Below, in pieces: positions 33,984-44,200 of a DNA stretch of 60,135 nt. The stretch spans positions 1 to 60,135 of the forward strand of contig JAUQQL010000003.1 of NCBI GenBank assembly GCA_030578315.1, written 5' to 3'. This DNA is from Thermodesulfobacteriota bacterium. GTDB lineage: Bacteria > Desulfobacterota > Thermodesulfobacteria > Thermodesulfobacteriales > Thermodesulfobacteriaceae. The stretch's first letter is position 1, and the number at the start of each line of letters is the position of its first letter. The translations under genes were made by a program, and so were the position numbers. The notes under the pieces are model-generated. The model was not told the DNA's origin and made no database searches. It saw nothing but the letters and a program-made list of their open reading frames with translations.

Positions 33984-36900
33984 CTAAAAGTCTGAGAAAA
34001 CAAGAGACTTATCCCAACCTCCTCCCAGAGCCTTATATAAAAAAACATAGCTTTTAAGCCTTTCAGCTTCTAGAGACACTAAATTAAGTTTGGCTTTAAG
34101 AAAATTCCGCTGAGCATCAAGCACTACTAAATAATCTACCAACCCTTTTTCGTACTTTTTTTCAGAAAGTTTTAAAACTCTCTCAAAAGTTTCTACCTGA
34201 GCTTTTTGAAAATTTACTTTTTCAGAAGTAGCTTCTAAATTAGAAAGAGCCTCGTACACTTCTTTAAAAGCTGTTTTAACAGTTTTTACATACTGAAAAA
34301 GAGCTTCTTTTTTTTGAGCTTCTTTAAACTCAATTTCACTTTTGATTTTACCTAAATTTATAAGTGGACCTGTTAAAGCAATTCCTAAATTCCAAAAAGT
34401 AGCTGAGCTTTTAACAAGATTTGCCAACTCTTCACTTTGAAAACCTGCTACCCCAGTTAAAAAAATTCTAGGAAAGTAAAGAGCTCTGGCTACACCTACT
34501 TCAAAATTAGCAGCCCTAAGTCTTTCTTCAGCCTCCACAATGTCTGGCCTTCTTTGTAAAATATCCGAAGGTAGCATAGAGGGAACAGAAGGCAATTTAG
34601 GAAATTCATCTTTTACTTCTATTTCCTTTTCAAAAAGTTCTTTAGGACTAAAACCAGTAAGCAAAGCTAAAACAGACTTTATACTTTCTTTTTTGTTTTT
34701 AAGGTCTTCTAAAAGAATTTGAACAGCTTCGTATTCAGCCTTAGATTGATTTAACACCAGCTCATCTATGAGACCATTTTTAAATTGGAGTTTTCTAAAT
34801 TCGTAAATGTTGCGATATTTTTCTAAAAATTCTTGGGCAACTTTAATCTGCTGTTTTAAAGACAAAAGTTCAAAATAAGCAGCAGCTACAGAAGAAATAA
34901 GTGAAATCTGAAGGGCATCTCTACCAGCTTTAGTAGCTAAGTAATTAGAAAGTGCAGCTTTTTGTTGAGCTCTAAGCCTTCCCCAAAGGTCAAGTTCATA
35001 AGAAACTACAAAAGAAAGAGAAAAAGTTGTATAAGTTCTTCCTCCTAAAGGATTCATAGTTTCTTCGGACAAATGTTCTCTTCTCACTTCTCCTGAGTAA
35101 GATACATAAGGATAAAGCTCGGCTCCTGTAGTGCGAAATAAGGACAAAGCTTTCTCTACTCGAGCTGAAGCAATTAAAAGGTCTTCATTATTTTTTAAAG
35201 CACTTTCTACTACTTTTTCCAGAAAAGGATCTTTAAATTCTTTCCACCAGTAAAAATTAACATGAGTAACATTTTCTACTTTTGGAATTTTTATTTCCGA
35301 AGGAAGCTCTAATTCTGGTTTTTTAAGTTCTGGAGTAAAACTACAAGCACTTAAAAATAGCAAAAAAACAAAAACTATTACATAAAGTTTAGAAATTCTC
35401 TTTAATTTAATTAGTTTTTCAAACCATTCCCTCAGCTTTACTACTAGATAGTAAAAAAGCGGAATAAAGAAAATACCAAATAAAGTGGCAAAAAGCATTC
35501 CAGTAACTACAGTAGTTCCAATAATGTTTCTGCTGTTTGCTCCTGCTCCACTACTAAACATAAGAGGAACAGCTCCAGCTATAAAGGCAAAGGAAGTCAT
35601 CATAATGGGCCTATATCTAAGCCTTGCAGCTTCTAAAGTAGCTTCTAAGAGAGGTATTTTATACTTTTTGAGTCTTTCTTCTGCAAATTCTACAATTAAA
35701 ATGGCATTTTTAGCTGAAAGTCCGACAAGAGTTAAAAGTCCTACCTGAAAATAAACATCATTTTCAAGTCTAAAAATATTTAATCCTAAAGAAGCACCAA
35801 ATATAGCAAATGGAACACTAAGAACTATAGCAAGGGGAGAAGTCCAGCTTTCGTAAAGTGCAACCAGAATTAAAAAAATAAAAATTACTGCATAAACCAG
35901 TACAACACTAGTTTTAGCCTGAACTTTCATTTCTTGAAACGAAGTTCCTGACCAGGAAATAGTATAACCAGAGGGCAAAACCTCTTTAGCTACTTCTGAA
36001 ATAGCTTTTATGGCATCTCCAGAAGTATAACCAGGTTTAGGCTCTCCAGTTACTTTAGCAGAATTAAACATGTTAAATCTCTCAATAACTAAAGCATCCG
36101 AAAGGTTTTCCACTTTTATTAAAGCACTAACAGGTATAAGGTAACCCTTTTTTGAACGTACAAACAAATAAGAATAATCTCTTAAGTCGTCCCTAAATTC
36201 CCCTTCAGCTTGCATGTTTACATGAAAAACTCTTCCATAAAGATTAAAGTCGTTCACGTAATAACTTCCAAAGGTCATAGCTAATATTTTGTAGATGTCT
36301 TCTACTTCAACCTCGTAAGCCATAGCTTTTTCTCTGTCTACCTCTATTTTATAGTGCGGTACATTAGGATTAAGGGTGGTTCTTACTGCCATAAGCTCAG
36401 GTCTCTGGTTAGCTTTTAAGACCAGCTCATTTACATATTTAGATAAATCAGAAATAGAACCCCCGGTTCGGTCCTGTACATATAATTCAAAACCACCAGT
36501 GATACTCATTCCCATAATAGGAGGAGGATTAACCACAAAAATTAAGGCCTCTTTGTTAGGTATAAATTCTCTGGACAACCTTTCAGACAGAGCAAAAGAA
36601 GAACTTTCTTTTCCTTTTCTCTCAGACCAGTCTTTTAAACGAATCCATCCCACACAGGCATCACTTCTAAAGGCAAAGGTCTGCAAGTCAAGCCCAGCTA
36701 CAGCAACCCACTCACTGATTTCGGAAGTTTTTTCAAAAACACTTTCTATCTCATTTACTACTTGTGAGGTTCTTTTTAAAGAAGAACCTGGAGGTAAATA
36801 TCCAAAAACTAAAAGAGAACCTCTATCTTCTAAAGGTACTAAAGCAGTAGGTAAGTTTTTTATTAAAAAGTAGGTCACAGGAATAATGCTTATAAAAATA

Positions 36901-38519
36901 ACTATTCCGACTAAATTAAATTTTATAAACATTTGAACTACATTCAAAAATAACTTACGAGAAAGCTCAAAAACTTCTTGAAAAACCCTTACCGGTAAGA
37001 TGGGTTTTACTTCTTTTTCTTCTAAAAAGATAGCACAGAGAGCCGGAGTTAAAGTTAAAGCAACTACACCTGATAGAATCATAGAAATAGCTATAGTTAT
37101 AGCAAACTGCCGATTAAAAACCCCTGTAAATCCTCCTGTAAAGGAAGCTGGAATAAAAACTGCAGATAAAACCAAAACAATAGCTATAATTGGACCTGTT
37201 ATTTCTTCCATAGCCTTGATAGTAGCTAATTTGGGAGGAAGTTTTTCTTCTCTCATAATTCTTTCAGCATTTTCAATAACTATTATGGCATCGTCCACCA
37301 CGAGCCCTATAGCTAAAATAAGTCCGAAAAGAGTTAAAAGATTTATAGAAAAACCTAAAGCATAAAGTCCTGCAAAGCTTCCTATAATAGAAACCGGTAT
37401 AGCTAAAATGGGAATTAAGGTAGCCTTAAAACTTCCAAGGAAAAAATAAACTACTAAAATTACCAAAATTATGGCTATGATAAAAGTAATCAAAACTTCT
37501 TTAATAGCCTCTTCTATAAAGACTGTTGGTTGATAGGGATAAAAATATTTAAGATCTTGAGGAAATCTTTTAGAAAGCTCTTTTAAGGTTTTATCTAATT
37601 CTTTAGCCACATCCAAAGCATTAGCTCCGGGAGCTAAAAATATTCCTACGGGAATAGCAGGTTGTTTTTTAAAAAAAGAATTACGGTTAAAGTGTTCAGA
37701 TGAAAGTTCAATCGCTGCCACATCTTTAAGCTTTAAGGCAGAACCATCGGGATTAGTACGGATAATAATATTTTCAAACTGAGAAATTGTTTGAAGTCTT
37801 GATTCGCCTTTTACTATATAAGAAAAGTTAGTATAGGAAGAAAGAGGCTCTTGAGCTATTCCTCCTCCAAAAAATTGTTGATTTTGTTTAGAAATAGCAG
37901 AATAAACATCTAAAGGAGTAAGATTAAACTTAGCTAATTTATCAGGCTTAAGCCACACTCTTATGGAATATCTTTTTTCGTCAAAAACAATTACATCTCC
38001 AACCCCGGGAATTCTTTTAAGTTCTTCAAAAATATTTAATATAATAAAGTTAGCAATCTCTACGGGACTTCTCTTCTGTCCTTCAGAAATAAAAGTAACC
38101 ACACTTACTAAATCTGGAGAACGTTCTCTTACCTGTAAACCTTGTCTTTTCACTTCTTCAGGAAGTTTGGGAAGTGCTGTTTGAACGCGGTTATTCACAT
38201 CCATTTTAGCTACATTAACATCTGTCCCTACTTCAAAAAAAACATTGATAGTTAAAACTCCGCTTGAAGAAGCAATACTTGTCATATAAATCATATTAGG
38301 AGCACCATTTATAGCTTCCTCAAGAGGAGCAGCTACTGTATTAACCAGGGTTTCAGCATCTGCTCCAGGATAAACTGCAGTAACCACAATTTGTGGAGGA
38401 GTAAGAGCAGGATATTCCTTTATTGGAAGAGCCTGTATGGCTAAAATTCCTATTAGAACAAGAATAATAGATAAAACTGCAGAAAGCCTGGGTCTTTCTA
38501 TAAAGAAACGAGAAACCAC
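33984..38519 (-). CDS. RND multidrug efflux pump (AcrB-like) fused to outer-membrane factor lipoprotein
   Basis: A single 1511-residue ORF. Residues 1-1040 are a full HAE1 RND transporter: FFIERPRLSAVLSIIL start, PGADAETLVNTVAAPLEEA, VDDAIIVIENAERIM with the proton-relay Asp residues in TM4, GFTGVFNRQFAITIAISM, and TM12 ending PLFYYLVVKLREWF. A basic loop, a new hydrophobic segment and a lipobox (FLLFLSAC, Cys 1059) follow, then a 453-residue NodT/OprM-type outer-membrane factor (SYELDLWGRLRAQQKAALSN, LPSDILQRRPDIVEAEERLR). No in-frame ATG, GTG or TTG lies between the domains. The adaptor gene ends three bases upstream. The internal lipobox predicts release of the channel by signal peptidase II (inference). 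Confidence 0.92.
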   Translation of the reverse strand: MVSRFFIERPRLSAVLSIILVLIGILAIQALPIKEYPALTPPQIVVTAVYPGADAETLVNTVAAPLEEAINGAPNMIYMTSIASSSGVLTINVFFEVGTDVNVAKMDVNNRVQTALPKLPEEVKRQGLQVRERSPDLVSVVTFISEGQKRSPVEIANFIILNIFEELKRIPGVGDVIVFDEKRYSIRVWLKPDKLAKFNLTPLDVYSAISKQNQQFFGGGIAQEPLSSYTNFSYIVKGESRLQTISQFENIIIRTNPDGSALKLKDVAAIELSSEHFNRNSFFKKQPAIPVGIFLAPGANALDVAKELDKTLKELSKRFPQDLKYFYPYQPTVFIEEAIKEVLITFIIAIILVILVVYFFLGSFKATLIPILAIPVSIIGSFAGLYALGFSINLLTLFGLILAIGLVVDDAIIVIENAERIMREEKLPPKLATIKAMEEITGPIIAIVLVLSAVFIPASFTGGFTGVFNRQFAITIAISMILSGVVALTLTPALCAIFLEEKEVKPILPVRVFQEVFELSRKLFLNVVQMFIKFNLVGIVIFISIIPVTYFLIKNLPTALVPLEDRGSLLVFGYLPPGSSLKRTSQVVNEIESVFEKTSEISEWVAVAGLDLQTFAFRSDACVGWIRLKDWSERKGKESSSFALSERLSREFIPNKEALIFVVNPPPIMGMSITGGFELYVQDRTGGSISDLSKYVNELVLKANQRPELMAVRTTLNPNVPHYKIEVDREKAMAYEVEVEDIYKILAMTFGSYYVNDFNLYGRVFHVNMQAEGEFRDDLRDYSYLFVRSKKGYLIPVSALIKVENLSDALVIERFNMFNSAKVTGEPKPGYTSGDAIKAISEVAKEVLPSGYTISWSGTSFQEMKVQAKTSVVLVYAVIFIFLILVALYESWTSPLAIVLSVPFAIFGASLGLNIFRLENDVYFQVGLLTLVGLSAKNAILIVEFAEERLKKYKIPLLEATLEAARLRYRPIMMTSFAFIAGAVPLMFSSGAGANSRNIIGTTVVTGMLFATLFGIFFIPLFYYLVVKLREWFEKLIKLKRISKLYVIVFVFLLFLSACSFTPELKKPELELPSEIKIPKVENVTHVNFYWWKEFKDPFLEKVVESALKNNEDLLIASARVEKALSLFRTTGAELYPYVSYSGEVRREHLSEETMNPLGGRTYTTFSLSFVVSYELDLWGRLRAQQKAALSNYLATKAGRDALQISLISSVAAAYFELLSLKQQIKVAQEFLEKYRNIYEFRKLQFKNGLIDELVLNQSKAEYEAVQILLEDLKNKKESIKSVLALLTGFSPKELFEKEIEVKDEFPKLPSVPSMLPSDILQRRPDIVEAEERLRAANFEVGVARALYFPRIFLTGVAGFQSEELANLVKSSATFWNLGIALTGPLINLGKIKSEIEFKEAQKKEALFQYVKTVKTAFKEVYEALSNLEATSEKVNFQKAQVETFERVLKLSEKKYEKGLVDYLVVLDAQRNFLKAKLNLVSLEAERLKSYVFLYKALGGGWDKSLVFSDF

Positions 38520-38522
38520 TTT

Positions 38523-39647
38523 TTACTTCTCTTCTACTATTTTTTCAATCTTTACCAGCGTATCTGGTCTAAGTTTCATAAGTTGGTCTAAAATTACCAG
38601 TTCTCCAGGTTTTAGACCCTCTTCCACAATAAAATACTCCCCTGTTTTTTCACCTACCTTAATTATCTTAGAAACAGCTCGTTCTTTTTCTACCACGTAT
38701 ACCGTGGTTCCTAAAGGTGTTTGCATTACTGCTTTTTGAGGAACTACTATTGCCTTAGGCCTTGTAAGACCTTTAACTTTAATTCTTACAAATTGACCTG
38801 GTAAAAGTTTTCTTTCAGGATTAGGAAAAACTGCCCTGGCTTTGATTGAGGAAGTTTTTTCATCAATTACGGCATCTACAAAATCAATATATCCTTTTCT
38901 GGAATAAACTTCTCCATTTTCCAAAAGAAGTTCTACCTTTAGACCCTTAAGCTTATGAAAACCTTCTTTAAGTGCCTCACCTTCAAGTTTAAGAAGGTCC
39001 TTATCAGGAAAAGAAAATTCTACATAAATAGGATCAATTTCAGTTATAGTAACGAGAGGGGTGCCAGGATTAACCAAGTTTCCAATATCAACTAGTCTCT
39101 CTCCTACAATACCTGAAGTTGTGGCCAAAACTTTGGTGTATTTTAAGTTTATTTCAGCCTGTTTAAGACGAGCCTGTGCATTCTTGAATTCAGCTAAAGC
39201 ACTCTGATAACTGAATAAAGCCCTATCTCTTTCTTCCTCACTTACTACCCTATCTTCAAAAGATGACTTTATTCTTTTCCAGTCTCTTTCTGCCTTCTCA
39301 AGTTGTGCCTTGGCCCGTTCTAACTGAGCTTTGGCACTTTCGTATTCAGCTTGATAAACATCCGGTTCTATTAAAAAAAGTAAGGTTCCCTTTTTTACCC
39401 ACTCTCCCTCTTTAAAATACATTTTTTCTAAAAATCCAGTAATTCTGGCTGTTATGGTTACTTTAGAAATACTCTTAGTTTTCCCCGGATACTGTAGTTC
39501 TACAGGTAAATTCTTAGGTTCAGGAACTTTAAAGGCTGTAACTAATAAAGAAGTAGCAGTAGAAGAAGTATCTTTCTTGGAAGAACAAGAAACGAATAAA
39601 AGAAAAATAACTAAGGTAATAATAAAATAGCCTAAAAGTTTTTTCAA
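38523..39647 (-). CDS. RND periplasmic adaptor lipoprotein (AcrA/MFP family)
   Basis: 374 residues. Lipobox LFVSC (Cys 21), then VELQYPGKTKSISKVTITAR and TGFLEKMYFKEGEWVKKGTLLFLIEP (lipoyl half), a coiled-coil hairpin (SAKAQLERAKAQLEKAERDW), KYTKVLATTSGIVGERLVD, and the beta-barrel and membrane-proximal parts (IVVPQKAVMQTPLGTTVYVV). It bridges the pump and outer-membrane channel. The start is TTG at 39647 after GAGG. First gene of the operon with the RND-channel fusion. Its promoter overlaps that of the divergent alcohol dehydrogenase. Confidence 0.95.
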   Translation of the reverse strand: MKKLLGYFIITLVIFLLFVSCSSKKDTSSTATSLLVTAFKVPEPKNLPVELQYPGKTKSISKVTITARITGFLEKMYFKEGEWVKKGTLLFLIEPDVYQAEYESAKAQLERAKAQLEKAERDWKRIKSSFEDRVVSEEERDRALFSYQSALAEFKNAQARLKQAEINLKYTKVLATTSGIVGERLVDIGNLVNPGTPLVTITEIDPIYVEFSFPDKDLLKLEGEALKEGFHKLKGLKVELLLENGEVYSRKGYIDFVDAVIDEKTSSIKARAVFPNPERKLLPGQFVRIKVKGLTRPKAIVVPQKAVMQTPLGTTVYVVEKERAVSKIIKVGEKTGEYFIVEEGLKPGELVILDQLMKLRPDTLVKIEKIVEEK

Positions 39648-39673
39648 TTTGAAGTTACCTCAGTTACATCTAA

Positions 39674-39693
39674 TAGTGTAAGCACTTACTAAC
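39674..39693. promoter_or_regulatory. Candidate repressor operator at the efflux promoter
   Basis: Inverted repeat GTAAG-CA-CTTAC (39678-39689) within a longer imperfect palindrome TAGTGTAAGCACTTACTAAC. It lies just after the -10 of the efflux promoter, so a bound TetR- or MarR-type repressor would block initiation. No such regulator gene is adjacent. Confidence 0.5.
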
Positions 39694-39694
39694 A

Positions 39695-39723
39695 AATTTA
39701 GGTCTTTTTAAAAATTTTGTCAA
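39695..39723 (-). promoter_or_regulatory. Promoter for the efflux operon
   Basis: Minus strand: TTGACA (39718-39723), 17 bases, TAAATT (39695-39700). The -35 shares the same bases as the divergent -35 on the other strand. Confidence 0.55.
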
Positions 39724-39744
39724 GAGTGATTAAAAGTATATAAT
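39717..39744 (+). promoter_or_regulatory. Promoter for the alcohol dehydrogenase gene
   Basis: TTGTCA (39717-39722), 16 bases, TATAAT (39739-39744). The leader is about 25 bases with AAGAGGTG before the ATG at 39775. Confidence 0.6.
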
Positions 39745-39774
39745 TATAGAAAAAAACAATAAGAGGTGTAAAAA

Positions 39775-40803
39775 ATGAAAGCTTGGGTTATAGAAAAAGT
39801 AGTAAGTTTACAAGACACTGTAGAGCCTCTTAAGTTAACTAATTTAGAAGACCCAACTCCTCAGGATAGAGAAATAGTGATAAAAGTTTGTGCTTGTGGG
39901 GTTTGTCATACTGAAATAGACGAAATAGAAGGAAGAGCTAAGCCATCCTTTTTCCCTATAGTGCCAGGACATCAAATAGTGGGAGAGGTAGTGGAGGTTG
40001 GAAAAGAGGTTAAAAAGTTTAAAAAGGGCGACAGAGTAGGAGCTGGTTGGATATATTGGGCTTGCGGTGAATGCAGTTTTTGTAAAAAGGAGTTGGAAAA
40101 TCTATGTCCTAATTTTAAAGCAACAGGAAAAGATGTTCACGGAGGTTATGCAGAGTATTTTAAAATTTTAGAAGATTTTGCCTTTTTACTGCCAGAAAAT
40201 CTTTCTTATGAAGAGGCAGCTCCACTTTTTTGTGCAGGAGCTATTGGATACCGGTCTTTAAAACTTACTTATCTTAAAAATGGGGAAAACTTAGGACTTA
40301 TAGGCTTTGGAGCTTCAGGTCATCTTGTTTTAAAAATGGTTCGCTATATTTTCCCAGATAGCAAAGTGTTTGTGTTTGCTCGTTCTCCAAAAGAGAGAGA
40401 ATTTGCTTTAAACATTGGAGCTTATTGGGCAGGAGATATAGATGAAGCTCCTCCAGAAAAAATACATGCAGCTATTGACACTACCCCTGTTTGGAAACCA
40501 CCTTTTAGCATTTTGAAACACTTTTTCCCTGCTGGAAGACTGATAATAAATGCTATAAGAAAAGAAGAAATTGACAAATCTGAACTTTTAAAACTTGATT
40601 ATTCGCGAGACCTTTGGTTAGAAAAAGAAATAAAGTCAGTAGCTAATGTTACCAGAAAAGATATTGGTGAATTTTTAAATTTAGCAAAAAAAATACCTTT
40701 AAAACCTGAAATTCAGATTTATTCTTTTGAAAAAGCTAATGAAGCTCTTTTAGATATAAAAAAAAGAAAAATCAAAGGAGCAAAAGTGTTAAAAGTAGGG
40801 TAG
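39775..40803 (+). CDS. Zinc-dependent alcohol dehydrogenase (MDR family, AdhA-like)
   Basis: 342 residues. Catalytic zinc ligands in CGVCHTEID and the GH pair in VPGHQIVGEV, a structural-zinc set CGECSFCKKELENLC, and a nucleotide fold around LIGFGASGHLVLKM are visible. GGYAEYFKI and FCAGAIGYRSLK resemble the AdhA branch of medium-chain dehydrogenases that act on aliphatic alcohols and aldehydes with NAD(P)H. It starts a plus-strand unit with ispF and mfd. Its promoter is back-to-back with that of the efflux operon, so joint regulation is possible. Confidence 0.9.
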   Translation: MKAWVIEKVVSLQDTVEPLKLTNLEDPTPQDREIVIKVCACGVCHTEIDEIEGRAKPSFFPIVPGHQIVGEVVEVGKEVKKFKKGDRVGAGWIYWACGECSFCKKELENLCPNFKATGKDVHGGYAEYFKILEDFAFLLPENLSYEEAAPLFCAGAIGYRSLKLTYLKNGENLGLIGFGASGHLVLKMVRYIFPDSKVFVFARSPKEREFALNIGAYWAGDIDEAPPEKIHAAIDTTPVWKPPFSILKHFFPAGRLIINAIRKEEIDKSELLKLDYSRDLWLEKEIKSVANVTRKDIGEFLNLAKKIPLKPEIQIYSFEKANEALLDIKKRKIKGAKVLKVG

Positions 40804-40812
40804 ATAAAAAAT

Positions 40813-41295
40813 ATGAGATTTGGTATAGGATTTGACCTTCACAGATTGGTAGAAGGAAGAAAATTAATTCTTTGTGGAGTTGAGATTCCTTTTGAAAAAG
40901 GTCTTTACGGACATTCTGATGGGGATGTGGGACTACATGCACTTATAGATGCTTTACTTTCAGCAGGTGGACTTCCTGACATAGGAACTCTTTTCCCAGA
41001 TACAGACCTTAAGTATAAAAACATTTCTAGCACAAAAATGTTAGAAGAAGTTCTAGAAATATTGAAACAAAAGGGATTTAAACCCTATCAGGTAGATTTG
41101 ATTCTTATCTGCGAAAAGCCTAAAATTTCGCCTTACTACGAAAAAATTAAAAAAAAATTGGCAGAATTGTTAAAAGTTGAATATTCCAAAATAGGTATAA
41201 AAGCTAAAACTACCGAGGGATTGGGTTGGAGCGGAGATACTGAAGTTATAGCCTGCTTTGCATTGGCAGTAATAATAGAAAAGCTTCATGCTTAG
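40813..41295 (+). CDS. ispF: 2-C-methyl-D-erythritol 2,4-cyclodiphosphate synthase
   Basis: 160 residues, usual IspF length. Metal ligands Asp 8 and His 10 in GFDLHRL, the third ligand His in GHSDGDVGLHALIDALL, DIGTLFPDTD, and C-terminal AKTTEGLGWSGDTEVIACFA are diagnostic. It forms the cyclic diphosphate of the MEP pathway. It is nine bases after the dehydrogenase gene and overlaps mfd by eight. Dxr of the same pathway is at 17016-18176. Confidence 0.97.
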   Translation: MRFGIGFDLHRLVEGRKLILCGVEIPFEKGLYGHSDGDVGLHALIDALLSAGGLPDIGTLFPDTDLKYKNISSTKMLEEVLEILKQKGFKPYQVDLILICEKPKISPYYEKIKKKLAELLKVEYSKIGIKAKTTEGLGWSGDTEVIACFALAVIIEKLHA

Positions 41296-44200
41296 GTATC
41301 AAGTTTTTGAAGAATTTTTAATAAGCAAAGAAGAAACTTTCAGTCTTTCAGGAGTTAATTCTGCATTTTTAGCTTGTTTTCTAAGTCCTTACTTATCTTT
41401 AAAAGATTTATTATTCATAGTATTTTTCCCAGAGCAAGAAAAAGCTAAAAATTTTCTTTCAGCTTTAAAACTTTTCACTACTGAAAAAGTGCTCTTTTAT
41501 CCTGCTTTAGAACTTCCTCCTTTTTCTGAAGCTCTAGCTTTTAATAAAGAAAGCAAAGAAAGACTCAAAATTCTTTGGGAACTACCAGAAGCAAAAGTTT
41601 TAGCTGGCGAAATTACAAGTTTTTTAAGAAAAGTTCCCGCAAGAGAGTATATTAAAGAAAGTTATTTATACTTGATTACTGGAGAAAAAATAAAACGAGA
41701 AAAATTAGGAAAAAGTTTAATAAGTCTAGGTTATGAAAAAGTAGGAATAGTTAGAGAAATAGGAGAGTTTACTGTTAAGGGAAGTGTAGTTGACCTTTGG
41801 AGCCCTAATTATTCTTTGCCTGTAAGAATAGACTTTTTTGGAGATGAAATTCAAAGCTTAAAACTTTTTAATCCTGAAACTCAACGAACAACTTCCTTTA
41901 TTGAAGAACTTGTAATTCTTCCTGTTAAAGAAGTATTTTTTCCTAAAGAGACAAAGTTTATCTACGAAAAACTTTTTAGTCTCAAAAGCCAACTTCCAGA
42001 AAAGAGATTTTTGGAAATTTTACACCAAATAGAAAACCAGTCTATAACGGAAAACGAAGAGTTTTTACTTCCTTTATTTTTTGAAAGATTAAATTTCGTA
42101 GGAGAAAATTTAAATAAAAGATTAGTTATGGTATTTTTTGAACCAGAATTTTTAGAAAAAAAAATAGAAGCCTTTGAAGAAAAGGTTTTTATAAATGCTA
42201 GCAAAGCAAAAAGTCAAAAAAAACTCTTTTTTGAAGAATCTAAAATTTATCTTTTAGGAGAAGAAAGAGAAAAACTTTTTAAAAAGTTCAAAAAGGTTTT
42301 AGTAAGAGAACTTCCAACAGCAACAACAGTTGTCAATAAATTTTTTTTGAATTTACATCTTTCTTCAAAGTTTTTAGAAACTTCTTCTAAGAGACTAGAA
42401 AATGCCTTCCAAGTTCTAAAAAGTTCTCTTGAAAATGGAGAAAGGGTAATTTTATCGGTTAACAGTTCAGCTACTCAAAAAGCCATTTTAGAAGGGCTTA
42501 AACTAAGGGGCGTAGAAAATTTTCAAAAACTTGAGATAAAAGAAGGAACTTTAAAAGAAGGCTTTTATTTTCCAGAAGCCTGTTTGTGGGTAACCTCAGA
42601 ATATGAACTTTTCGGAAAAAAAACTTATGAGGAGGACTTAAGAAAAGTCAAAAAAGCTAAAGTTTATTTTAGAAATTTTGAAGATTTAAAACCTGGAGAT
42701 TATGTAGTTCACAAACTTCACGGCATAGGAAAATATTGGGGACTAAAATTTTTGAAGGTAGACGGTATAGAAAGCGAATTTTTAGAAATTGAATACGAAG
42801 GAGGAGATAGGCTTTATTTACCTGTTAGCCGTTTAGACGAATTATATCCTTATTTAGGTCTTTCAGACAAAGAACCTAAACTTGATAAACTAGGGAAAAA
42901 ACACTTTCTTAAAAGGAAAAAAGAGGTAGAAAAAGCTTTAACAGAAGTAGTTCAGGAACTTCTTTCTTTGTATGCTGAAAGAAAAGCCATGAAAAGTTAC
43001 GCTATTTCTTTTTCTTCTTTAGCTTATGAAGAATTTTGTGCCACTTTTCCTTATGAGGAAACTCCTGACCAAAAAGCAGCTATAGAGGAAATTCTTGCAG
43101 ATTTAAAAAATGAGAAACCCATGGAAAGACTTTTAGTGGGAGATGTGGGATTTGGAAAAACAGAAGTAGCTTTGAGAGCAGTTTTTTTAGTGGCTCACAG
43201 TGGAAAGCAAGTGGCTTTTTTAGTTCCCACCACTATCCTAGCAGAACAGCATTATCATCATTTTAAAGAAAGGTTAGAACCCTTTGGAATAAAAGTGGCA
43301 GTTCTTTCAAGGCTTCGACCTGAAAAAGAACAAAGAAAAACTTTAGAAAAACTAGCTGAAGGAGAAATTCAAGTAATAATTGGTACTCACAAACTTCTCT
43401 CGCCAGAAGTCCAATTTAAGGATTTAGGACTTCTCGTAATAGACGAAGAACACAGATTTGGTGTAAAGCAAAAAGAAAGATTAAAACAGCTAAAAAAAAA
43501 TGTAAAAGTCCTATTGCTCTCAGCAACTCCCATACCAAGAAGTATGCAATTAAGTTTACTTGGTATTTTTGACCTTTCAGTTATAGAAACACCCCCTCCT
43601 GGAAGAAAATCTATTAAAACGGTTATTGCCAAGTTTGAACCAGAGATAATAAAATACGCTATAGAAACTGAACTTCAAAGAAATGGACAAGTTTTTTTTG
43701 TTAATCCTTATATCTCCGGTCTTCAAGCTTTAGCAAGGTATATTAAAAAACTTGTGCCTTATTCCAGAATAGGAATTATACATGGACAAATGCCCTCAGA
43801 AATAATAGAAAAAAATCTTTTTAAATTTATTAAAAAAGAAATTAATGTACTAGTTTGTACTCCAATTATTGGAAGTGGTATAGATATTCCTTCTGCTAAC
43901 ACCGTCATTATTAATCAAGCCGATAGGTTTGGGCTTGCAGATATTTATCAAATTAGAGGAAGAGTTGGACGTTCTGATATCGAAGCTTATGCTTATCTTT
44001 TAGTTCCTTCTTTAAAAAACATAAGTGAACAAGCAAAAAAAAGATTGAAAGCTCTTATGCAATTTGCTGAAGTTGGTTCAGGTTTTAAGCTAGCTTTAAG
44101 TGACCTTAAAATAAGAGGAGCTGGGGAACTTCTAGGAATAAATCAGTCCGGACACATAAATAGTATAGGATACGAACTTTATTTGGAACTTTTAGAAAAT

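Noticed and set aside
35340-35440. Separate start for the outer-membrane channel inside the RND ORF
   Set aside because: The only ATG nearby (in GAGGGAATGGTTTGA) is out of frame and closes after two codons. No in-frame ATG, GTG or TTG precedes the lipobox.
36376-36873. Plus-strand frame of 165 codons inside the RND gene
   Set aside because: Antisense shadow of a long conserved gene. The composition is low-complexity and no ribosome binding site is present.
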